A stretch of DNA of 64,000 bases from VXNE01 sp965206615 (GTDB lineage Bacteria > Pseudomonadota > Gammaproteobacteria > Pseudomonadales > Azotimanducaceae): positions 1 through 64,000 of the forward strand of contig OZ242219.1 in the NCBI GenBank assembly GCA_965206615.1, written 5' to 3'. A model generated the notes under the pieces. That model was not told where the DNA came from. It saw only the letters and a program-made list of their open reading frames with translations, and did no database searches. Positions 8,984 through 17,633 of the stretch are shown piece after piece (within the stretch, counting starts at the first letter, position 1; the number at the start of each line of letters is the position of its first letter). The position numbers and the translations under genes were made by a program.

Positions 8984-9887
8984 AGAAGTGCGGCGGCGGC
9001 AGGCTGTCCCGCAGCCGGTAGCCGTCGCTCGTGAGGTACACGTGTCCCTGGGTGCGCAGCAGTGCAATGCCGCGGGACAGCTTGTTGCCGCGGTGGGGCC
9101 GGCGTCGACGCAGGGCGATGACGCCCACGGTCGCCCGCGCCGACAGCGCCTCGTAGAGCATCGAGACGCTGTCCGCCGTCACCCACACGTAGGATGCGCT
9201 TGCGAGCGCGTGCTCGAGGAAATCCGACGCCGTGTCCCGCCAATGCCGGAACTCCAGGTTGGGCAGGTCCGGCAGAGCCTCCCGGAGGACCGCCGGGGTG
9301 CGCGGCGAGTCGCAGACGGACCACTGTATCTCGGGCGACGCACGGGCAATCTCGGCCACCTGGCCGGCCACCTCGTCCGGCTGCCACTCGAAATGCCGGT
9401 TGGCCCCGCCGAGCAGGATCAGTCCGGTGTCCGCCAGCTTGGCGACACGGGTGGCCGGGCAGACGACCCCACGTGTCTCGACGAGGTTGCCCTTGCGCAG
9501 GTACCGGTCATGCTTCGGTACGAAGACGAGATCGAACCAGCGGTGCGGCAGCGTGGGCTTCATCAGTACGACGACCTTGCCGCCGCAGACGAGGCGGGAG
9601 AGCAGCATCGGCAGGTGCGTGCGGTGGCCGACGCCGACGATCAGGTCGGGGATGGGGATATCGATGTCCCCGTGGAAGGCGTGGCCGCGCAGCTGACGCC
9701 AGAGCATGTGCGTGAAGCGCACGTCGAAGCGGTGGATCTCGAGCGGTACCAGTTCCCCGAGCGCCTGCAGCAGGCCGAGGGACTGTTTTTCGTGGCCGGG
9801 TTTGCCGTCCGTGAAGCGCCACACCACGACCCGCTCCGCAACGCCGCGTGGGTGGGGCGCTTGGCCTGGATGCTGTCGCGCTGGCAT
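8847..9887 (-). CDS. ELM1/GtrOC1-like family protein, 346 aa
   Basis: The sequence resembles the ELM1-type family known from plant mitochondrial fission and, in bacteria, from LPS loci. Seen here are VVWRFTDGKPGHEKQSLGLL at the N-terminus, DLIVGVGHRTHLPML, and VTADSVSMLYEAL in the C-terminal half. The fold is GT-B like, and a role in surface-glycan assembly fits the neighbours. The start at 9887 is tentative: the frame is open upstream to 10190 but with unrelated sequence, and no strong ribosome site is visible. The last 137 bp overlap the convergent GT4 gene. Confidence 0.7.
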   Translation of the reverse strand: MPARQHPGQAPHPRGVAERVVVWRFTDGKPGHEKQSLGLLQALGELVPLEIHRFDVRFTHMLWRQLRGHAFHGDIDIPIPDLIVGVGHRTHLPMLLSRLVCGGKVVVLMKPTLPHRWFDLVFVPKHDRYLRKGNLVETRGVVCPATRVAKLADTGLILLGGANRHFEWQPDEVAGQVAEIARASPEIQWSVCDSPRTPAVLREALPDLPNLEFRHWRDTASDFLEHALASASYVWVTADSVSMLYEALSARATVGVIALRRRRPHRGNKLSRGIALLRTQGHVYLTSDGYRLRDSLPPPHFFSESVRCAGIVVRRLLAALPPVPRTPPTSRAASAPDRTGTGAPPA

Positions 9888-9989
9888 TTGCCATGCGTGT
9901 CCTGTCGACCCGGTGCCGCGACTATACGTGATGCGATTGCGTCGCGGCTCCCCTTCAGGCCCCGGTGGCCGATGCTCGCTGGTCGATAG

Positions 9990-10484
9990 CGCGGGAGGCA
10001 GGGTCACGGAGTCGGGCGCCTGTGTGGGGGAATTGATACCGTTAGGTTCCCACACCGCGGAGGGTACGGGGCGGGCTACTCGACACTGTACTTCGCGGCA
10101 CGCTGCGGTGCGGTGACGGCGGTGGAGCACGACCGGGAGTGGTTCGACGAGGTGGCGCGCATGGCGCCGGAGAACGTCCGTTTGCTGCATCGCAACGCGG
10201 GGCCGGAATACTGGGGCGCGGCCGCGCAGGGGGGCGTTCGCTACGACCTGATCCTGGTCGACGGCCTGGAGCGGGCGCGTTGCCTGGTCGGTGCCGCGCC
10301 GGCGCTATCGGAGGCCGGCGTCGTCCTGCTCGACGACTCGCATCGCGAAGCCTATCGGTCCGCCGTGGAAGACTACGTCGAACGCGGCTTCCGTACGCTC
10401 AGACTGGTCGGCGCGAAGCCAAATCATCTGACCGAGTCGGAGTGCCTGCTGATGTACCGGGACGGGAACTGCCTGGGGCTCTGA
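9990..10484 (+). pseudogene. Class I methyltransferase remnant lacking a usable start
   Basis: The open frame encodes a recognisable SAM-methyltransferase core: GYGAGYSTLYFAA (motif I), VTAVEHDREW (acidic motif II) and YDLILVDGLERA. An in-frame TAG lies at 9987, and no ATG, GTG or TTG occurs between it and the GTG at 10113. That GTG lies after motif I and would remove the SAM site. The acidic residue normally preceding motif I is replaced (RGGYGAG). CTG at 10020 or ATT at 10032 are the only rare alternatives. A 5'-truncated gene is the simplest reading; similar short methyltransferases occur in glycan loci. Confidence 0.55.
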
Positions 10485-10514
10485 CCGTGATCCGCCGGCC
10501 CGCTTGTGCGGCGC

Positions 10515-11291
10515 TCAGGAGATGCTCCGTCCCCCGTCGATGGGCAGGCACACGCCCGTGAGGAACGCCGCTTCATCCGAGGCCAGGAAGGCGGCGGAGG
10601 CCGCGACATCCGCCGGTTCCGTGAGGCGGCGCAACGGGATCCCCCGGATGAGCGCCTGACGATTCTCCTCGGGGAGTTCGTCGACCCCCAGCGCCCCGCG
10701 CATGAAGCCCGTATCCGCGGCGACGGGGTTCAGCGCGTTCACGCGGATCCGGTAGCGCGCGAGCTCGACGGCGAGGCCACGCGTCATGGTCATGACGGCG
10801 CCCTTCGTCGAGTTGTACACCGTGACCCCGGGCCGGGGCGCGACGGCGCCGATGGAGGCGGTGTTGAGGATCACGCCGCCGCCCTGCTCGATCATCACCG
10901 GCGTCGCGTACTTCACGCCGAGCCAGACGCCCTTGACGTTGGTGGCGAACACCCGATCGAAGTCCGTCTCGTCGAGTTCCCAAACCGGGCCCGAGAGATG
11001 CGAGAAGCCGGCGTTGTTGACGAGTACGTCGAGGCGTCCGGACAGTGCACGAGCCTCGTCCACCATGGCGGCCACCTCGGCCGCCTGCGACACGTCGGTG
11101 CGTCGCGCCGCGGCCCGACCGCCGCCGTCGGTGATGTCGGCGACCACCCGCTCGACGGCGCTCGCGTTGATGTCCGCGGCCAGCACGGTCGCACCCTCTG
11201 CGGCGAAGCGTCTCGCCATGGCCTCGCCGAAGCCCGACCCGGCCCCGGTGACGACCACCGTCCTGTCCTTGAACCTGTTTTCGAATGCCAT
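10515..11291 (-). CDS. Short-chain dehydrogenase/reductase (classical SDR), 258 aa
   Basis: Cofactor motif TGAGSGFG near residue 15, NNAG motif in LVNNAGFSH, and the catalytic pair YNSTK with the upstream serine in NTASIGA. The length is typical of classical SDRs, which oxidise alcohols or reduce ketones with NAD(P)H. The C-terminal SDEAAFLTGVCLPIDGG block is typical of FabG-like enzymes. MAFENRF at 11291 is preferred to the ATG at 11330 because the conserved beta strand begins soon after. Substrate is unknown. Confidence 0.88.
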   Translation of the reverse strand: MAFENRFKDRTVVVTGAGSGFGEAMARRFAAEGATVLAADINASAVERVVADITDGGGRAAARRTDVSQAAEVAAMVDEARALSGRLDVLVNNAGFSHLSGPVWELDETDFDRVFATNVKGVWLGVKYATPVMIEQGGGVILNTASIGAVAPRPGVTVYNSTKGAVMTMTRGLAVELARYRIRVNALNPVAADTGFMRGALGVDELPEENRQALIRGIPLRRLTEPADVAASAAFLASDEAAFLTGVCLPIDGGRSIS

Positions 11292-11398
11292 GCCACGCCC
11301 TGCCGCTGGTTCCACTCGTTGCGTGAGCATTGCCCCGGATCGCGCCGGCCCCCGGCGCAGTCGATCGGGCCGTGCCTGGCCCCGTCTGGACCCCGCGA

Positions 11399-12256
11399 CT
11401 ATTCGATCCGCTGATCCATGCCCAGCGCGGGAGATTCCTCGCTCGGCTTGCCGACGATCACGGCCGGGACGCCGGCCACGGTGACATGCGGCGGGACATC
11501 ATGCAGCACTACGCTGCCGGCGCCGACCTTGGCGCCCTCGCCGACTTCGATGTTGCCGATGATCTTGCAGCCGGCCGCGAGCAGTACGCCGCGGCGAATC
11601 TTCGGGTGTCGGTCTCCCACCACCTTGCCGGTGCCGCCGAGCGTCACCGAGTGCAGGATGGAAACATCGTCCTCGATGACCGCTGTTTCGCCGACGACCA
11701 CGCCGGTGGCGTGGTCGAGCATCAGTCCGCGGCCGATCGTGGCGGCCGGGTGGATGTCGACGCCGAGACCCACGCTGATCTGACTCTGGAAGAACCGCGC
11801 GAGGGTGCGGCGGTCCTGCCGCCAAAGCCAATGTGCGATGCGATGCGCCTGCAGGGCGTGGAAGCCCTTGTAGTACAGAAAGGGGGTGGACAGGTCGTCG
11901 CAGGCCGGATCGCGCGCGTAGTTCGCCAGGATGTCCGTTTCGGCCGCGTCGAGGATCGCCGTATCGTCTGCGATGGCTTCCTCGATGACGTCGCGGATCA
12001 GCATCGTCGGCAGCATCGGATTGTCGAGCTTGCTCGCGAGGCGAAAGCTCAACGCGGCGCCGAACGAGCCGTGGTTGAGAATGGTCGCGTGGAAGTAGCT
12101 GCCGAGGATGGGTTCCTCGCGCGCCTTGCGCTCGGCCTCCTCGCGCAGCAGTTGCCAGACGTCCTCGCGTTCGGCCGTTTGCAGGCCACGATGGGCCGCT
12201 ACGATGTCCATGGGCCGATTCTGCACCTTGTGTGTCCTGTGCGTCGCGCTCGACAT
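11399..12256 (-). CDS. cysE: Serine O-acetyltransferase
   Basis: Transfers acetyl from acetyl-CoA to serine, the first step of cysteine synthesis. The protein aligns by eye along its length with E. coli CysE: an N-terminal helical domain (LNHGSFGAALSFRLASKL), then a left-handed beta helix with VDIHPAATIGRGLMLDHATG, VVVGETAVIEDDVSIL and GDRHPKIRRGVLL. The C-terminal tail is present (MDQRIE), as needed for cysteine feedback and complex formation with CysK in relatives. The ATG at 12256 has GAGG upstream; MDIVAAHRG at 12211 is an alternative. It is divergent from nadK across a 182-bp gap. Confidence 0.92.
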   Translation of the reverse strand: MSSATHRTHKVQNRPMDIVAAHRGLQTAEREDVWQLLREEAERKAREEPILGSYFHATILNHGSFGAALSFRLASKLDNPMLPTMLIRDVIEEAIADDTAILDAAETDILANYARDPACDDLSTPFLYYKGFHALQAHRIAHWLWRQDRRTLARFFQSQISVGLGVDIHPAATIGRGLMLDHATGVVVGETAVIEDDVSILHSVTLGGTGKVVGDRHPKIRRGVLLAAGCKIIGNIEVGEGAKVGAGSVVLHDVPPHVTVAGVPAVIVGKPSEESPALGMDQRIE

Positions 12257-12368
12257 GCGTGGGCCTCGTCCCGGTCGGCGCGTAGCGTGAACGGACCGCG
12301 GTCGGATTTCAAGCGGCCTGGAGCCGGTCGCGCCGCCTCGGCCCAGGCGGCGTTTGTTCCATTGGAGC

Positions 12369-12397
12369 TTGGGATGGGAACGTTCTGGGCCTATATT
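12369..12397 (+). promoter_or_regulatory. Candidate sigma-70 promoter for nadK
   Basis: TTGGGA and TATATT are separated by 17 bp, ending about 40 bp upstream of the nadK start in an otherwise GC-rich gap between divergent genes. The call is by consensus match and position only. Confidence 0.4.
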
Positions 12398-12438
12398 CGG
12401 GACTCACGCCATCTGGCTGCCGGGAACCGCACTAGACG

Positions 12439-13332
12439 ATGTCGCATTCGCACCCCCAGCGCTTCCGTACCGTGGGCCTCGTGGGCAGAAGAGGGAACCC
12501 GCACGTCGTCGACTCGGTGGCCGCCGTCGAACGGGTCCTGGCGGCCGCCGGCGTGGACATCGTGCTCGAAGCCGCGACGGCGCCGATGCTGCCGGGCCGG
12601 CATCACACCACCGCGCCGCGGGGCGACCTGGGCGCCTGCGACCTGATCGTCGTCGTCGGCGGCGACGGCAGCATTCTCGGGGTCGCGCGGGATCTCGCCC
12701 ATAGCGGTGTGCTGGTCGTCGGCGTCAACCGTGGCGGCCTGGGTTTCCTGGCGGATGTGTCCCCGGAGCAGATTGAACAGAAGATCGGTGCGGTCCTCGA
12801 CGGCGAGTACACCGTGGACGAGCGCTTTCTGCTCGAGGCGCACATCCGGCGCGGCGACGAGGTCGTCGGTGGCTCGGCGGCGCTGAACGATGTCGTGGTG
12901 CACGCCGCTCCCACCTCGCGCATGATGGACTTCGCCCTGTACGTGGACGACGAGTTCGTCTACGAGCAACGTTCGGACGGCGTGATCGTTGCGACCCCCA
13001 CGGGGTCGACGGCCTATTCGCTGTCTGCCGGCGGGCCGATCATGCACCCGTCCCTGGACGCCGTCGTGATCGTCCCGATGTTCCCGCATACCCTGACGTC
13101 ACGCCCGCTGGTGGTACGCGGCGATGCCGAGATCAGGATCGTCGCCGGTGGCCTGGCCGCCGCGCCCCGGGTCAGTTGCGACTCGCAGGTCGACTATACG
13201 ATCCAACCGGGCGATGCGTTGCACATCGGGAAGTACCCCCACCCCCTGCACCTGGCCTATCCGATGGACCACGGGTTCTTCGAATCCTGCCGCAGCAAGC
13301 TCGACTGGGCGAGCCGGCTCGGCAACGGCTGA
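12439..13332 (+). CDS. nadK: NAD kinase
   Basis: Phosphorylates NAD to NADP. The GGDG motif is present (IVVVGGDGSILGVA), as are NRGGLGFLADV, the catalytic-loop block LNDVVVHA, and the ATPTGSTAYSLSAGGPI segment typical of NadK. The 297-aa length matches the bacterial family. The ATG at 12439 follows a plausible promoter. It is convergent with the MocA-like gene with a 13-bp gap. Confidence 0.93.
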   Translation: MSHSHPQRFRTVGLVGRRGNPHVVDSVAAVERVLAAAGVDIVLEAATAPMLPGRHHTTAPRGDLGACDLIVVVGGDGSILGVARDLAHSGVLVVGVNRGGLGFLADVSPEQIEQKIGAVLDGEYTVDERFLLEAHIRRGDEVVGGSAALNDVVVHAAPTSRMMDFALYVDDEFVYEQRSDGVIVATPTGSTAYSLSAGGPIMHPSLDAVVIVPMFPHTLTSRPLVVRGDAEIRIVAGGLAAAPRVSCDSQVDYTIQPGDALHIGKYPHPLHLAYPMDHGFFESCRSKLDWASRLGNG

Positions 13333-13345
13333 CGAGGCGGGCGCC

Positions 13346-13924
13346 TCATGCGTCCGGGGGCGGCGGCACGTCGATATCCCGTGTCACGCCCGTGTCCTCC
13401 GTCCAGAGGGTCATCAGCGCGTGCGGCTGGGCGTCGATCACCGCCCGCGCGCCCTGGTCCCCGCGCAATTGGGTGAGCGCGTCGAAGTAATCCTGCGCGA
13501 ACCCGACGGGATGCCCCGCCTGGCCGCGGCAGGTGGGTCGGACGATGCGTCCGGGGCCCGTGAGAGCGCACAGGCGCCGCAGGGTCGCGGCTGTCACGAA
13601 TGGCATGTCGGCGAGGCCGACGAACGCGTGCGCGCAGTCACGGGCGGCGGCGACACCCGCGGCGAGGCTCCGACCCATGCCCTCCCTGGCATCGCTCGCG
13701 ACCACCACGGTGGGACCAAGAGGTGCTACCAGTGCCGCGGCCGAGTCGTCTTCCGGTCCGACGACGACGATGAGATACGCGAACACTTCGGCGTAGCGGT
13801 TGGCGGTCCGCGCCAGCATCGGTACGCCGTCGATCGGATGGAAGCGCTTGTCGCTGCCGAAGCGGCGCGCCGCGCCGGCGGCGAGCAGGATCGCGGCCGT
13901 CTCGCCGGTGGCCGCTACCGTCAG
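13346..13924 (-). CDS. MobA/MocA-like molybdenum cofactor nucleotidyltransferase, 192 aa
   Basis: The N-terminal nucleotide-binding signature is AAILLAAGAARRFGSDKR, followed by FVGLADMPF and a C-terminal QAGHPVGF block, as in CTP:molybdopterin cytidylyltransferases. These add CMP to the pterin cofactor of xanthine dehydrogenase-type enzymes. No ATG, GTG or TTG lies in frame near the N-terminus. The only well-placed start is CTG at 13924, which overlaps the TGA stop of xdhC as CTGA. The tight overlap with an XdhC-family gene supports a role in molybdoenzyme maturation. No molybdoenzyme gene is in the window. Confidence 0.75.
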   Translation of the reverse strand: MTVAATGETAAILLAAGAARRFGSDKRFHPIDGVPMLARTANRYAEVFAYLIVVVGPEDDSAAALVAPLGPTVVVASDAREGMGRSLAAGVAAARDCAHAFVGLADMPFVTAATLRRLCALTGPGRIVRPTCRGQAGHPVGFAQDYFDALTQLRGDQGARAVIDAQPHALMTLWTEDTGVTRDIDVPPPPDA

Positions 13925-14937
13925 GCTCCCGCGGCGGCAGCCGCAGTCAGGGCCTGGAGGTGATGCCGGGCGGTTGCCGCGACGCGCTGCCGTACCGCGG
14001 TGATCTCCGCGAGGATGGCAACGGCGATTTCGGGTGGCGTCTTGCTGCCGATGGGCAGTCCGATGGGCGCATGCAGGCGGGCCAGTTCCTGCTCGGACAG
14101 GTCGAGTGCCCTGAGGCGTTCCCGGCGGCTCGCGGAGGTGCGCGTCGAGCCCATCGCGCCGACGTAGAAGGCCTCCGTCTTCAGCGCTTCCATCATGCCC
14201 ATGTCGTCGATGCGCGGGTCGTGCGTCAACGCGACGATGGCGGACAGCGGATCGTCGGCGTGCTTGCGCACGGCATCGTCCGGCATGTCGTTGATCCGGG
14301 TCACTCCCGGTACGGAGAAGTCGTTCAGGAGGTGCTCGCGCGGGTCGCAGACCGTCACCTGGTAGTCGAGGGCCAGGCCCATCTCCGCGACGTACGCCGA
14401 CACCATGCCGGAACCGATGATGAAGAGCTGGAAGCGGGGGCCATACGTGTGGACCAGAGTCCGTGCCTCGGCATCGTAGGCAAGCGGTCGGTGCGCTTCG
14501 ACATCGACGGCGTGGAACGCGCGCTGCCCGAGCCGCACCGTGCGCTCGACGCAGCGGCGCCCTCCGACCCGGTCGCTGACCTGCCTGAAGTGCTCGCGAT
14601 ACGCTTCGGTCGGGGCGAGCGGTTCCACGACGATGTCGAGATGGCCTCCGCAGGGCAGGCCGAGCCGTTCCGTTTCCTCGGGGGTGATGCCGTACTGGAA
14701 GAACTGCGCGTGTTCGCTGGCCAGTTCCCCGGCCATCAGCTTCTCGAGCAGGTCGTCCTCGACGCATCCGCCGGACAGGGATCCGACCGCCTGGCCCTGG
14801 CGGTTGCAGGTGAGCAGCGACCCCACCGGTCGTGGAGAGGAGCCCCACGTCTGCACGACGGTGGCGAGCCAGCACGGTTCGCCGCTATCGAGCCAGCCAT
14901 GCACCTGCTTGAGGACTTGTTGGTCGACCGCCTGCAT
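13921..14937 (-). CDS. XdhC/CoxI family protein, 338 aa
   Basis: The N-terminal XdhC_CoxI domain shows CWLATVVQTWGSSPRPVGS and LSGGCVEDDLLEKL. The C-terminal Rossmann-like domain has LFIIGSGMVSAYVA, VALTHDPRIDDMGM and YVGAMGSTRT. XdhC-type proteins bind and protect sulfurated molybdenum cofactor before its insertion into xanthine dehydrogenase-like enzymes. The start at MQAVDQQVL is chosen because family similarity begins there. An in-frame ATG at 15012 with a GGAG site would add 25 residues that look like a remnant of the upstream PIN-like gene. The stop overlaps the MocA-like start. Confidence 0.85.
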   Translation of the reverse strand: MQAVDQQVLKQVHGWLDSGEPCWLATVVQTWGSSPRPVGSLLTCNRQGQAVGSLSGGCVEDDLLEKLMAGELASEHAQFFQYGITPEETERLGLPCGGHLDIVVEPLAPTEAYREHFRQVSDRVGGRRCVERTVRLGQRAFHAVDVEAHRPLAYDAEARTLVHTYGPRFQLFIIGSGMVSAYVAEMGLALDYQVTVCDPREHLLNDFSVPGVTRINDMPDDAVRKHADDPLSAIVALTHDPRIDDMGMMEALKTEAFYVGAMGSTRTSASRRERLRALDLSEQELARLHAPIGLPIGSKTPPEIAVAILAEITAVRQRVAATARHHLQALTAAAAAGA

Positions 14938-15041
14938 GCATCGGAGTTTACCGTACCCACGCGGGTGGTTGGAGGCGGCTATCTCAAGCACGCGGTTGAC
15001 CATCAGGTCCATAGGGTCTCCGCAGCCATCGAGATAGTTGA

Positions 15042-15321
15042 TTACCTCGCTGAGGCGCTGAGGAGCGCTTCCGACTGCTGCCGGTCAAGGTTGGGGAGGA
15101 TGATCAGACCGGGATGGATCTCCTCTCTGGCAACCAGGTTGCGGAAATCCCGGGCGTCCTGTGTGACAAGGACAAAGTCCTCGTCGATGCACCGGCGGAG
15201 CACCTTGTAGTCGGGCTCGCCGAGCCCCCCCGACATCCCGCAGAGCGGTGACGACGTGGCCGTCGGCATTGAGAGGGTCGGCGATGCGAGGGGAGACGCA
15301 CTCGTCAAGGAACAGGCGCAC
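15042..15321 (-). pseudogene. DUF5615 PIN-like toxin-type gene, frameshifted
   Basis: The start MRLFLDECVSPRIADPLNAD and the block HVVTALRDVGG match the DUF5615 PIN-like family; the frame then derails at a run of seven G on the coding strand (15225-15231). Removing one G restores LGEPDYKVLRRCIDEDFVLV, TQDARDFRNLV and GLIILP, with the acidic residues expected of a PIN-like nuclease fold. The restored frame ends at 15042, slightly short; a second shift would continue into the XdhC frame (LSEVINYLDGCGDP). It begins 21 bp after the Panacea-type gene. It may be decayed, phase variable or a sequence error. Confidence 0.6.
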
Positions 15322-15342
15322 GTTCTGGCAGGAACTCGGTGG

Positions 15343-15987
15343 TCAACCGTAGGCGTGCCCAGCCGACGGTTCCCACGGCTTGCCGGACGGATGCGTCTCG
15401 AGTGGATGGGTCTTGGCAAACATGCTGGCTGCGCGGAACGCGCCGCGGTCGATGCCGGGATAGTCTTCTGCCAGGTAACGGGCATCCGCCTCGTTCACCC
15501 CCTCACAGATCGTCCTGTAGAGCGTCTCGTAAGGCACGGGGACTGCCTGAGTCTTGCGGTCAATGTCGTCCCAGTGCTCGATCCACTCGGGCAGCTTGTG
15601 GTGGACGACCTGTACGAGTTCGTTCTGGCTCTTGTCGCCGTAACGGTCCCAGACCCATTGGATCACGTCGAGATCGTCCTCACTGAGGCAATCAAGCGGT
15701 TGGGCCGACACGCCCTTGCGGAGACCGAGCCCTTGTGCCTTTTGGACGATGTGCTGGTTCCACTCGCCGACGGCCTCCCCCTTGCCTCGCGCGAGGCGGG
15801 CGGTATTGGACAACGCCATGCCTTGTCGCATCGCGAAGATGTGGTCGCCAATGATGGGGCGAAGGAACCGGCGCATGGACTCCCGTTCGGTGAGATACAT
15901 CAGCTTGACGAGCTTGAGCCGGCCAACCGGCCTGTTGGCCTTGGCGATGAAGGCGACCGCCATTTGCGTGGCGAGCTGTTCGCTCAC
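15343..15987 (-). CDS. Panacea (SocA-like, DUF4065) domain antitoxin-type protein, 214 aa
   Basis: The sequence has the Panacea domain pattern: LKLVKLMYLTERESMRRF near residue 25, GDHIFAMRQGMALSNTARLA, LSEDDLDVIQWVWDRYGDKS, and a PEW motif (HHKLPEWIEHWDD). PanA-type proteins are known antitoxins that pair with many unrelated toxins. The start is GTG at 15987, with GGAGA about 10 nt upstream. The gene 21 bp downstream is a broken PIN-like gene, giving the layout of a toxin-antitoxin pair with the antitoxin first. The C-terminal 25 residues are less conserved in pattern. Confidence 0.75.
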   Translation of the reverse strand: MSEQLATQMAVAFIAKANRPVGRLKLVKLMYLTERESMRRFLRPIIGDHIFAMRQGMALSNTARLARGKGEAVGEWNQHIVQKAQGLGLRKGVSAQPLDCLSEDDLDVIQWVWDRYGDKSQNELVQVVHHKLPEWIEHWDDIDRKTQAVPVPYETLYRTICEGVNEADARYLAEDYPGIDRGAFRAASMFAKTHPLETHPSGKPWEPSAGHAYG

Positions 15988-16326
15988 TTCCGGTTCTCTC
16001 CGTGTCTGTGGCCGACGAGCACACCGACAGATCAACGAAGCCCACGCGTGGCACGTGGAGGGTCGTCCCTCGTGTTCGGGCCGCTCAGGTCCGTTTGCGC
16101 GTAGCAGAGATTCGTGCACATGCCTCTCGTCGACGGGCTGCAGCGGTTCAGCACGCGCCTTGCCTCGCCGGCTCGTGGGTCGGCGAAACCCTGCCGCGGG
16201 CGTGGAAGACCCTGTTTGTTCGCCGACAACGTACGTGGGCTCGGCAAGCTGTGCGCGCGACATGGCCCTTCCCGGGCACCTTGGAGGCCGGTAGGCGCTG
16301 TGGGGCGCGGACCTTGCGCGGGAGTA
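15988..16326. other. Non-coding or decayed sequence between accessory remnants
   Basis: Open frames on both strands here are rich in Arg, Pro and Ala and show no family motif. The segment separates the Panacea-type gene from the LDLNHWI remnant and probably derives from eroded accessory genes. Confidence 0.4.
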
Positions 16327-16522
16327 CTACGACGGACTGATATCCAGCGCGGCGACCAAGTCCCGTAGATCGTGGAGCGACCGTCCTTGTGTCCCGAGTA
16401 CGCCTTGGCCAGCGTGATCCAGTGGTTGAGGTCAAGGTAGACGATTCGCGTGTCTGGCGGTCTGCGCAGCGTCCGCGGCCAACAGTAGCGCACCTCTCTT
16501 TAGCTTCCGTTGCATTGGCCAT
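16327..16522 (-). pseudogene. Remnant of a PIN-like (LDLNHWI-type) protein
   Basis: From a GTG at 16493 the frame reads TRIVYLDLNHWITLAKAYSG then HKDGRS. A shift of frame then continues as LHDLRDLVAALDISPS before a TAG at 16327. The N-terminal strand with an early Asp followed by NHWI resembles PIN-like nuclease starts. Only about 50 residues survive, so the gene is broken. It sits upstream of the Panacea-type gene on the same strand, so it could be the relic of another toxin. Family assignment is by eye. Confidence 0.4.
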
Positions 16523-16688
16523 GGTGAGAGCTATGCCATCGTCGTGGCCGACCCCAAACTCATGAGGCTGCTGGATTGTACGCGAGCACCAGAGGGTCTA
16601 GGCGCTGGTTGGATCGACGCGTAGATCGTGAGCCAGGGAACGATCCCGGCCGGGGCAGCATATGGCGGAGAACGGTCGGGGCGACGGA

Positions 16689-17526
16689 CTAGCGCGGTGG
16701 GGTGCTCTGGTCATTGTCAAAGGGCGTCGCGGCCACACTGGAGACTGTTGCCGCCTGCACGGTGGCGTCGGTCAGGTCGGCCGCCGCGATAGGGAATGGA
16801 GGCCCCATCGGCTGAGACTCGCCTGCCAAGTCGCAGGCCATGGTGCCGCAGCTGGGGCAGGCTGCCGTGACCCCGTGGTCGGCCTCGAAGGCGGGCTCCC
16901 CGCCGCGGTCCCGGGACAGGATCTTCGCGACTGCCTGGTGGTCGCGGTGCTTGTTCTCGACGATCCCGGTGATCTTCGCCGTGAAGTGTGAGACGCGGCC
17001 GGACCTGGCGGTGACGGCCACCTCGCGGGTCTCGCCCGGGCGCGCGCTCCTGGAAGCCGAGGTGTGCAGGCGGACGCCCCAGCTGCCGTTGGGCAGGAGG
17101 GCGAAGGTGTTGCGTTCGTCGTGTGCTCTTCCGGCCCGGTACTCCTCGATGCTGCACAGGGCCCGTGGCGTGCCGTCGCGCAGGCACCGGCTGCGGATGA
17201 CGGTTCCGGAGCGCGTGTAGCGGCGCGCGGCTTTCGTCTCGACATCGCAGGTGACGGTGGTGCCGACCTGGACGATCGCGGCGAGATCCGGCGCCAGGGA
17301 CATGTGCCAGACGTCGTCGATCTTGCGGCGCAGTCGGCGGGAGGCTTGGAGCTGCACCTCGACGGCGAGCGGCTCGAAGAGGGACAGTTCGCGGCCGGCA
17401 AGGGCCGACGGTGGGCGAGGTAGGCGTCGAGCTCGTTGCGCTCGAGGCTGCCGACATGGCGGACCAGAGCTCACAGGCGCCGTTTGGCGTCCTTGCTGAG
17501 GTTGGCGAGTAATGGTGCGTGCATCA
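16689..17526 (-). pseudogene. Broken hypothetical gene with an internal stop and a frameshift
   Basis: Starting at ATGATG (17526), the frame reads MMHAPLLANLSKDAKRRL, hits TGA at 17471-17473, and continues ALVRHVGSLERNELDAYLAH. A frameshift near 17400 then leads into LAGRELSLFEPLAVEVQLQA and a long open frame to 16689. The C-terminal half holds a beta-rich segment with GSWGVRLHTSAS, REVAVTARSGRVSHF and CPSCGTMAC. No family was recognised. Two independent lesions make a single sequencing error an unlikely explanation. The patch joins other broken genes at 15-16.5 kb. Confidence 0.5.
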
Positions 17527-17633
17527 TTACTCAGCTTGGGCGACCAGGCGTGCAGCTTCCGCCTGCCGGGACGCGGTGACCCTGTTTTGGCCGGCAGTCG
17601 TGCGACGCGCTCGACGGGCCGTAGAATGTCCCC

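Noticed and set aside
15256..16104. 282-codon plus-strand frame
   Set aside because: It is antisense to the Panacea-type gene, whose frame has clear family motifs and a ribosome site.
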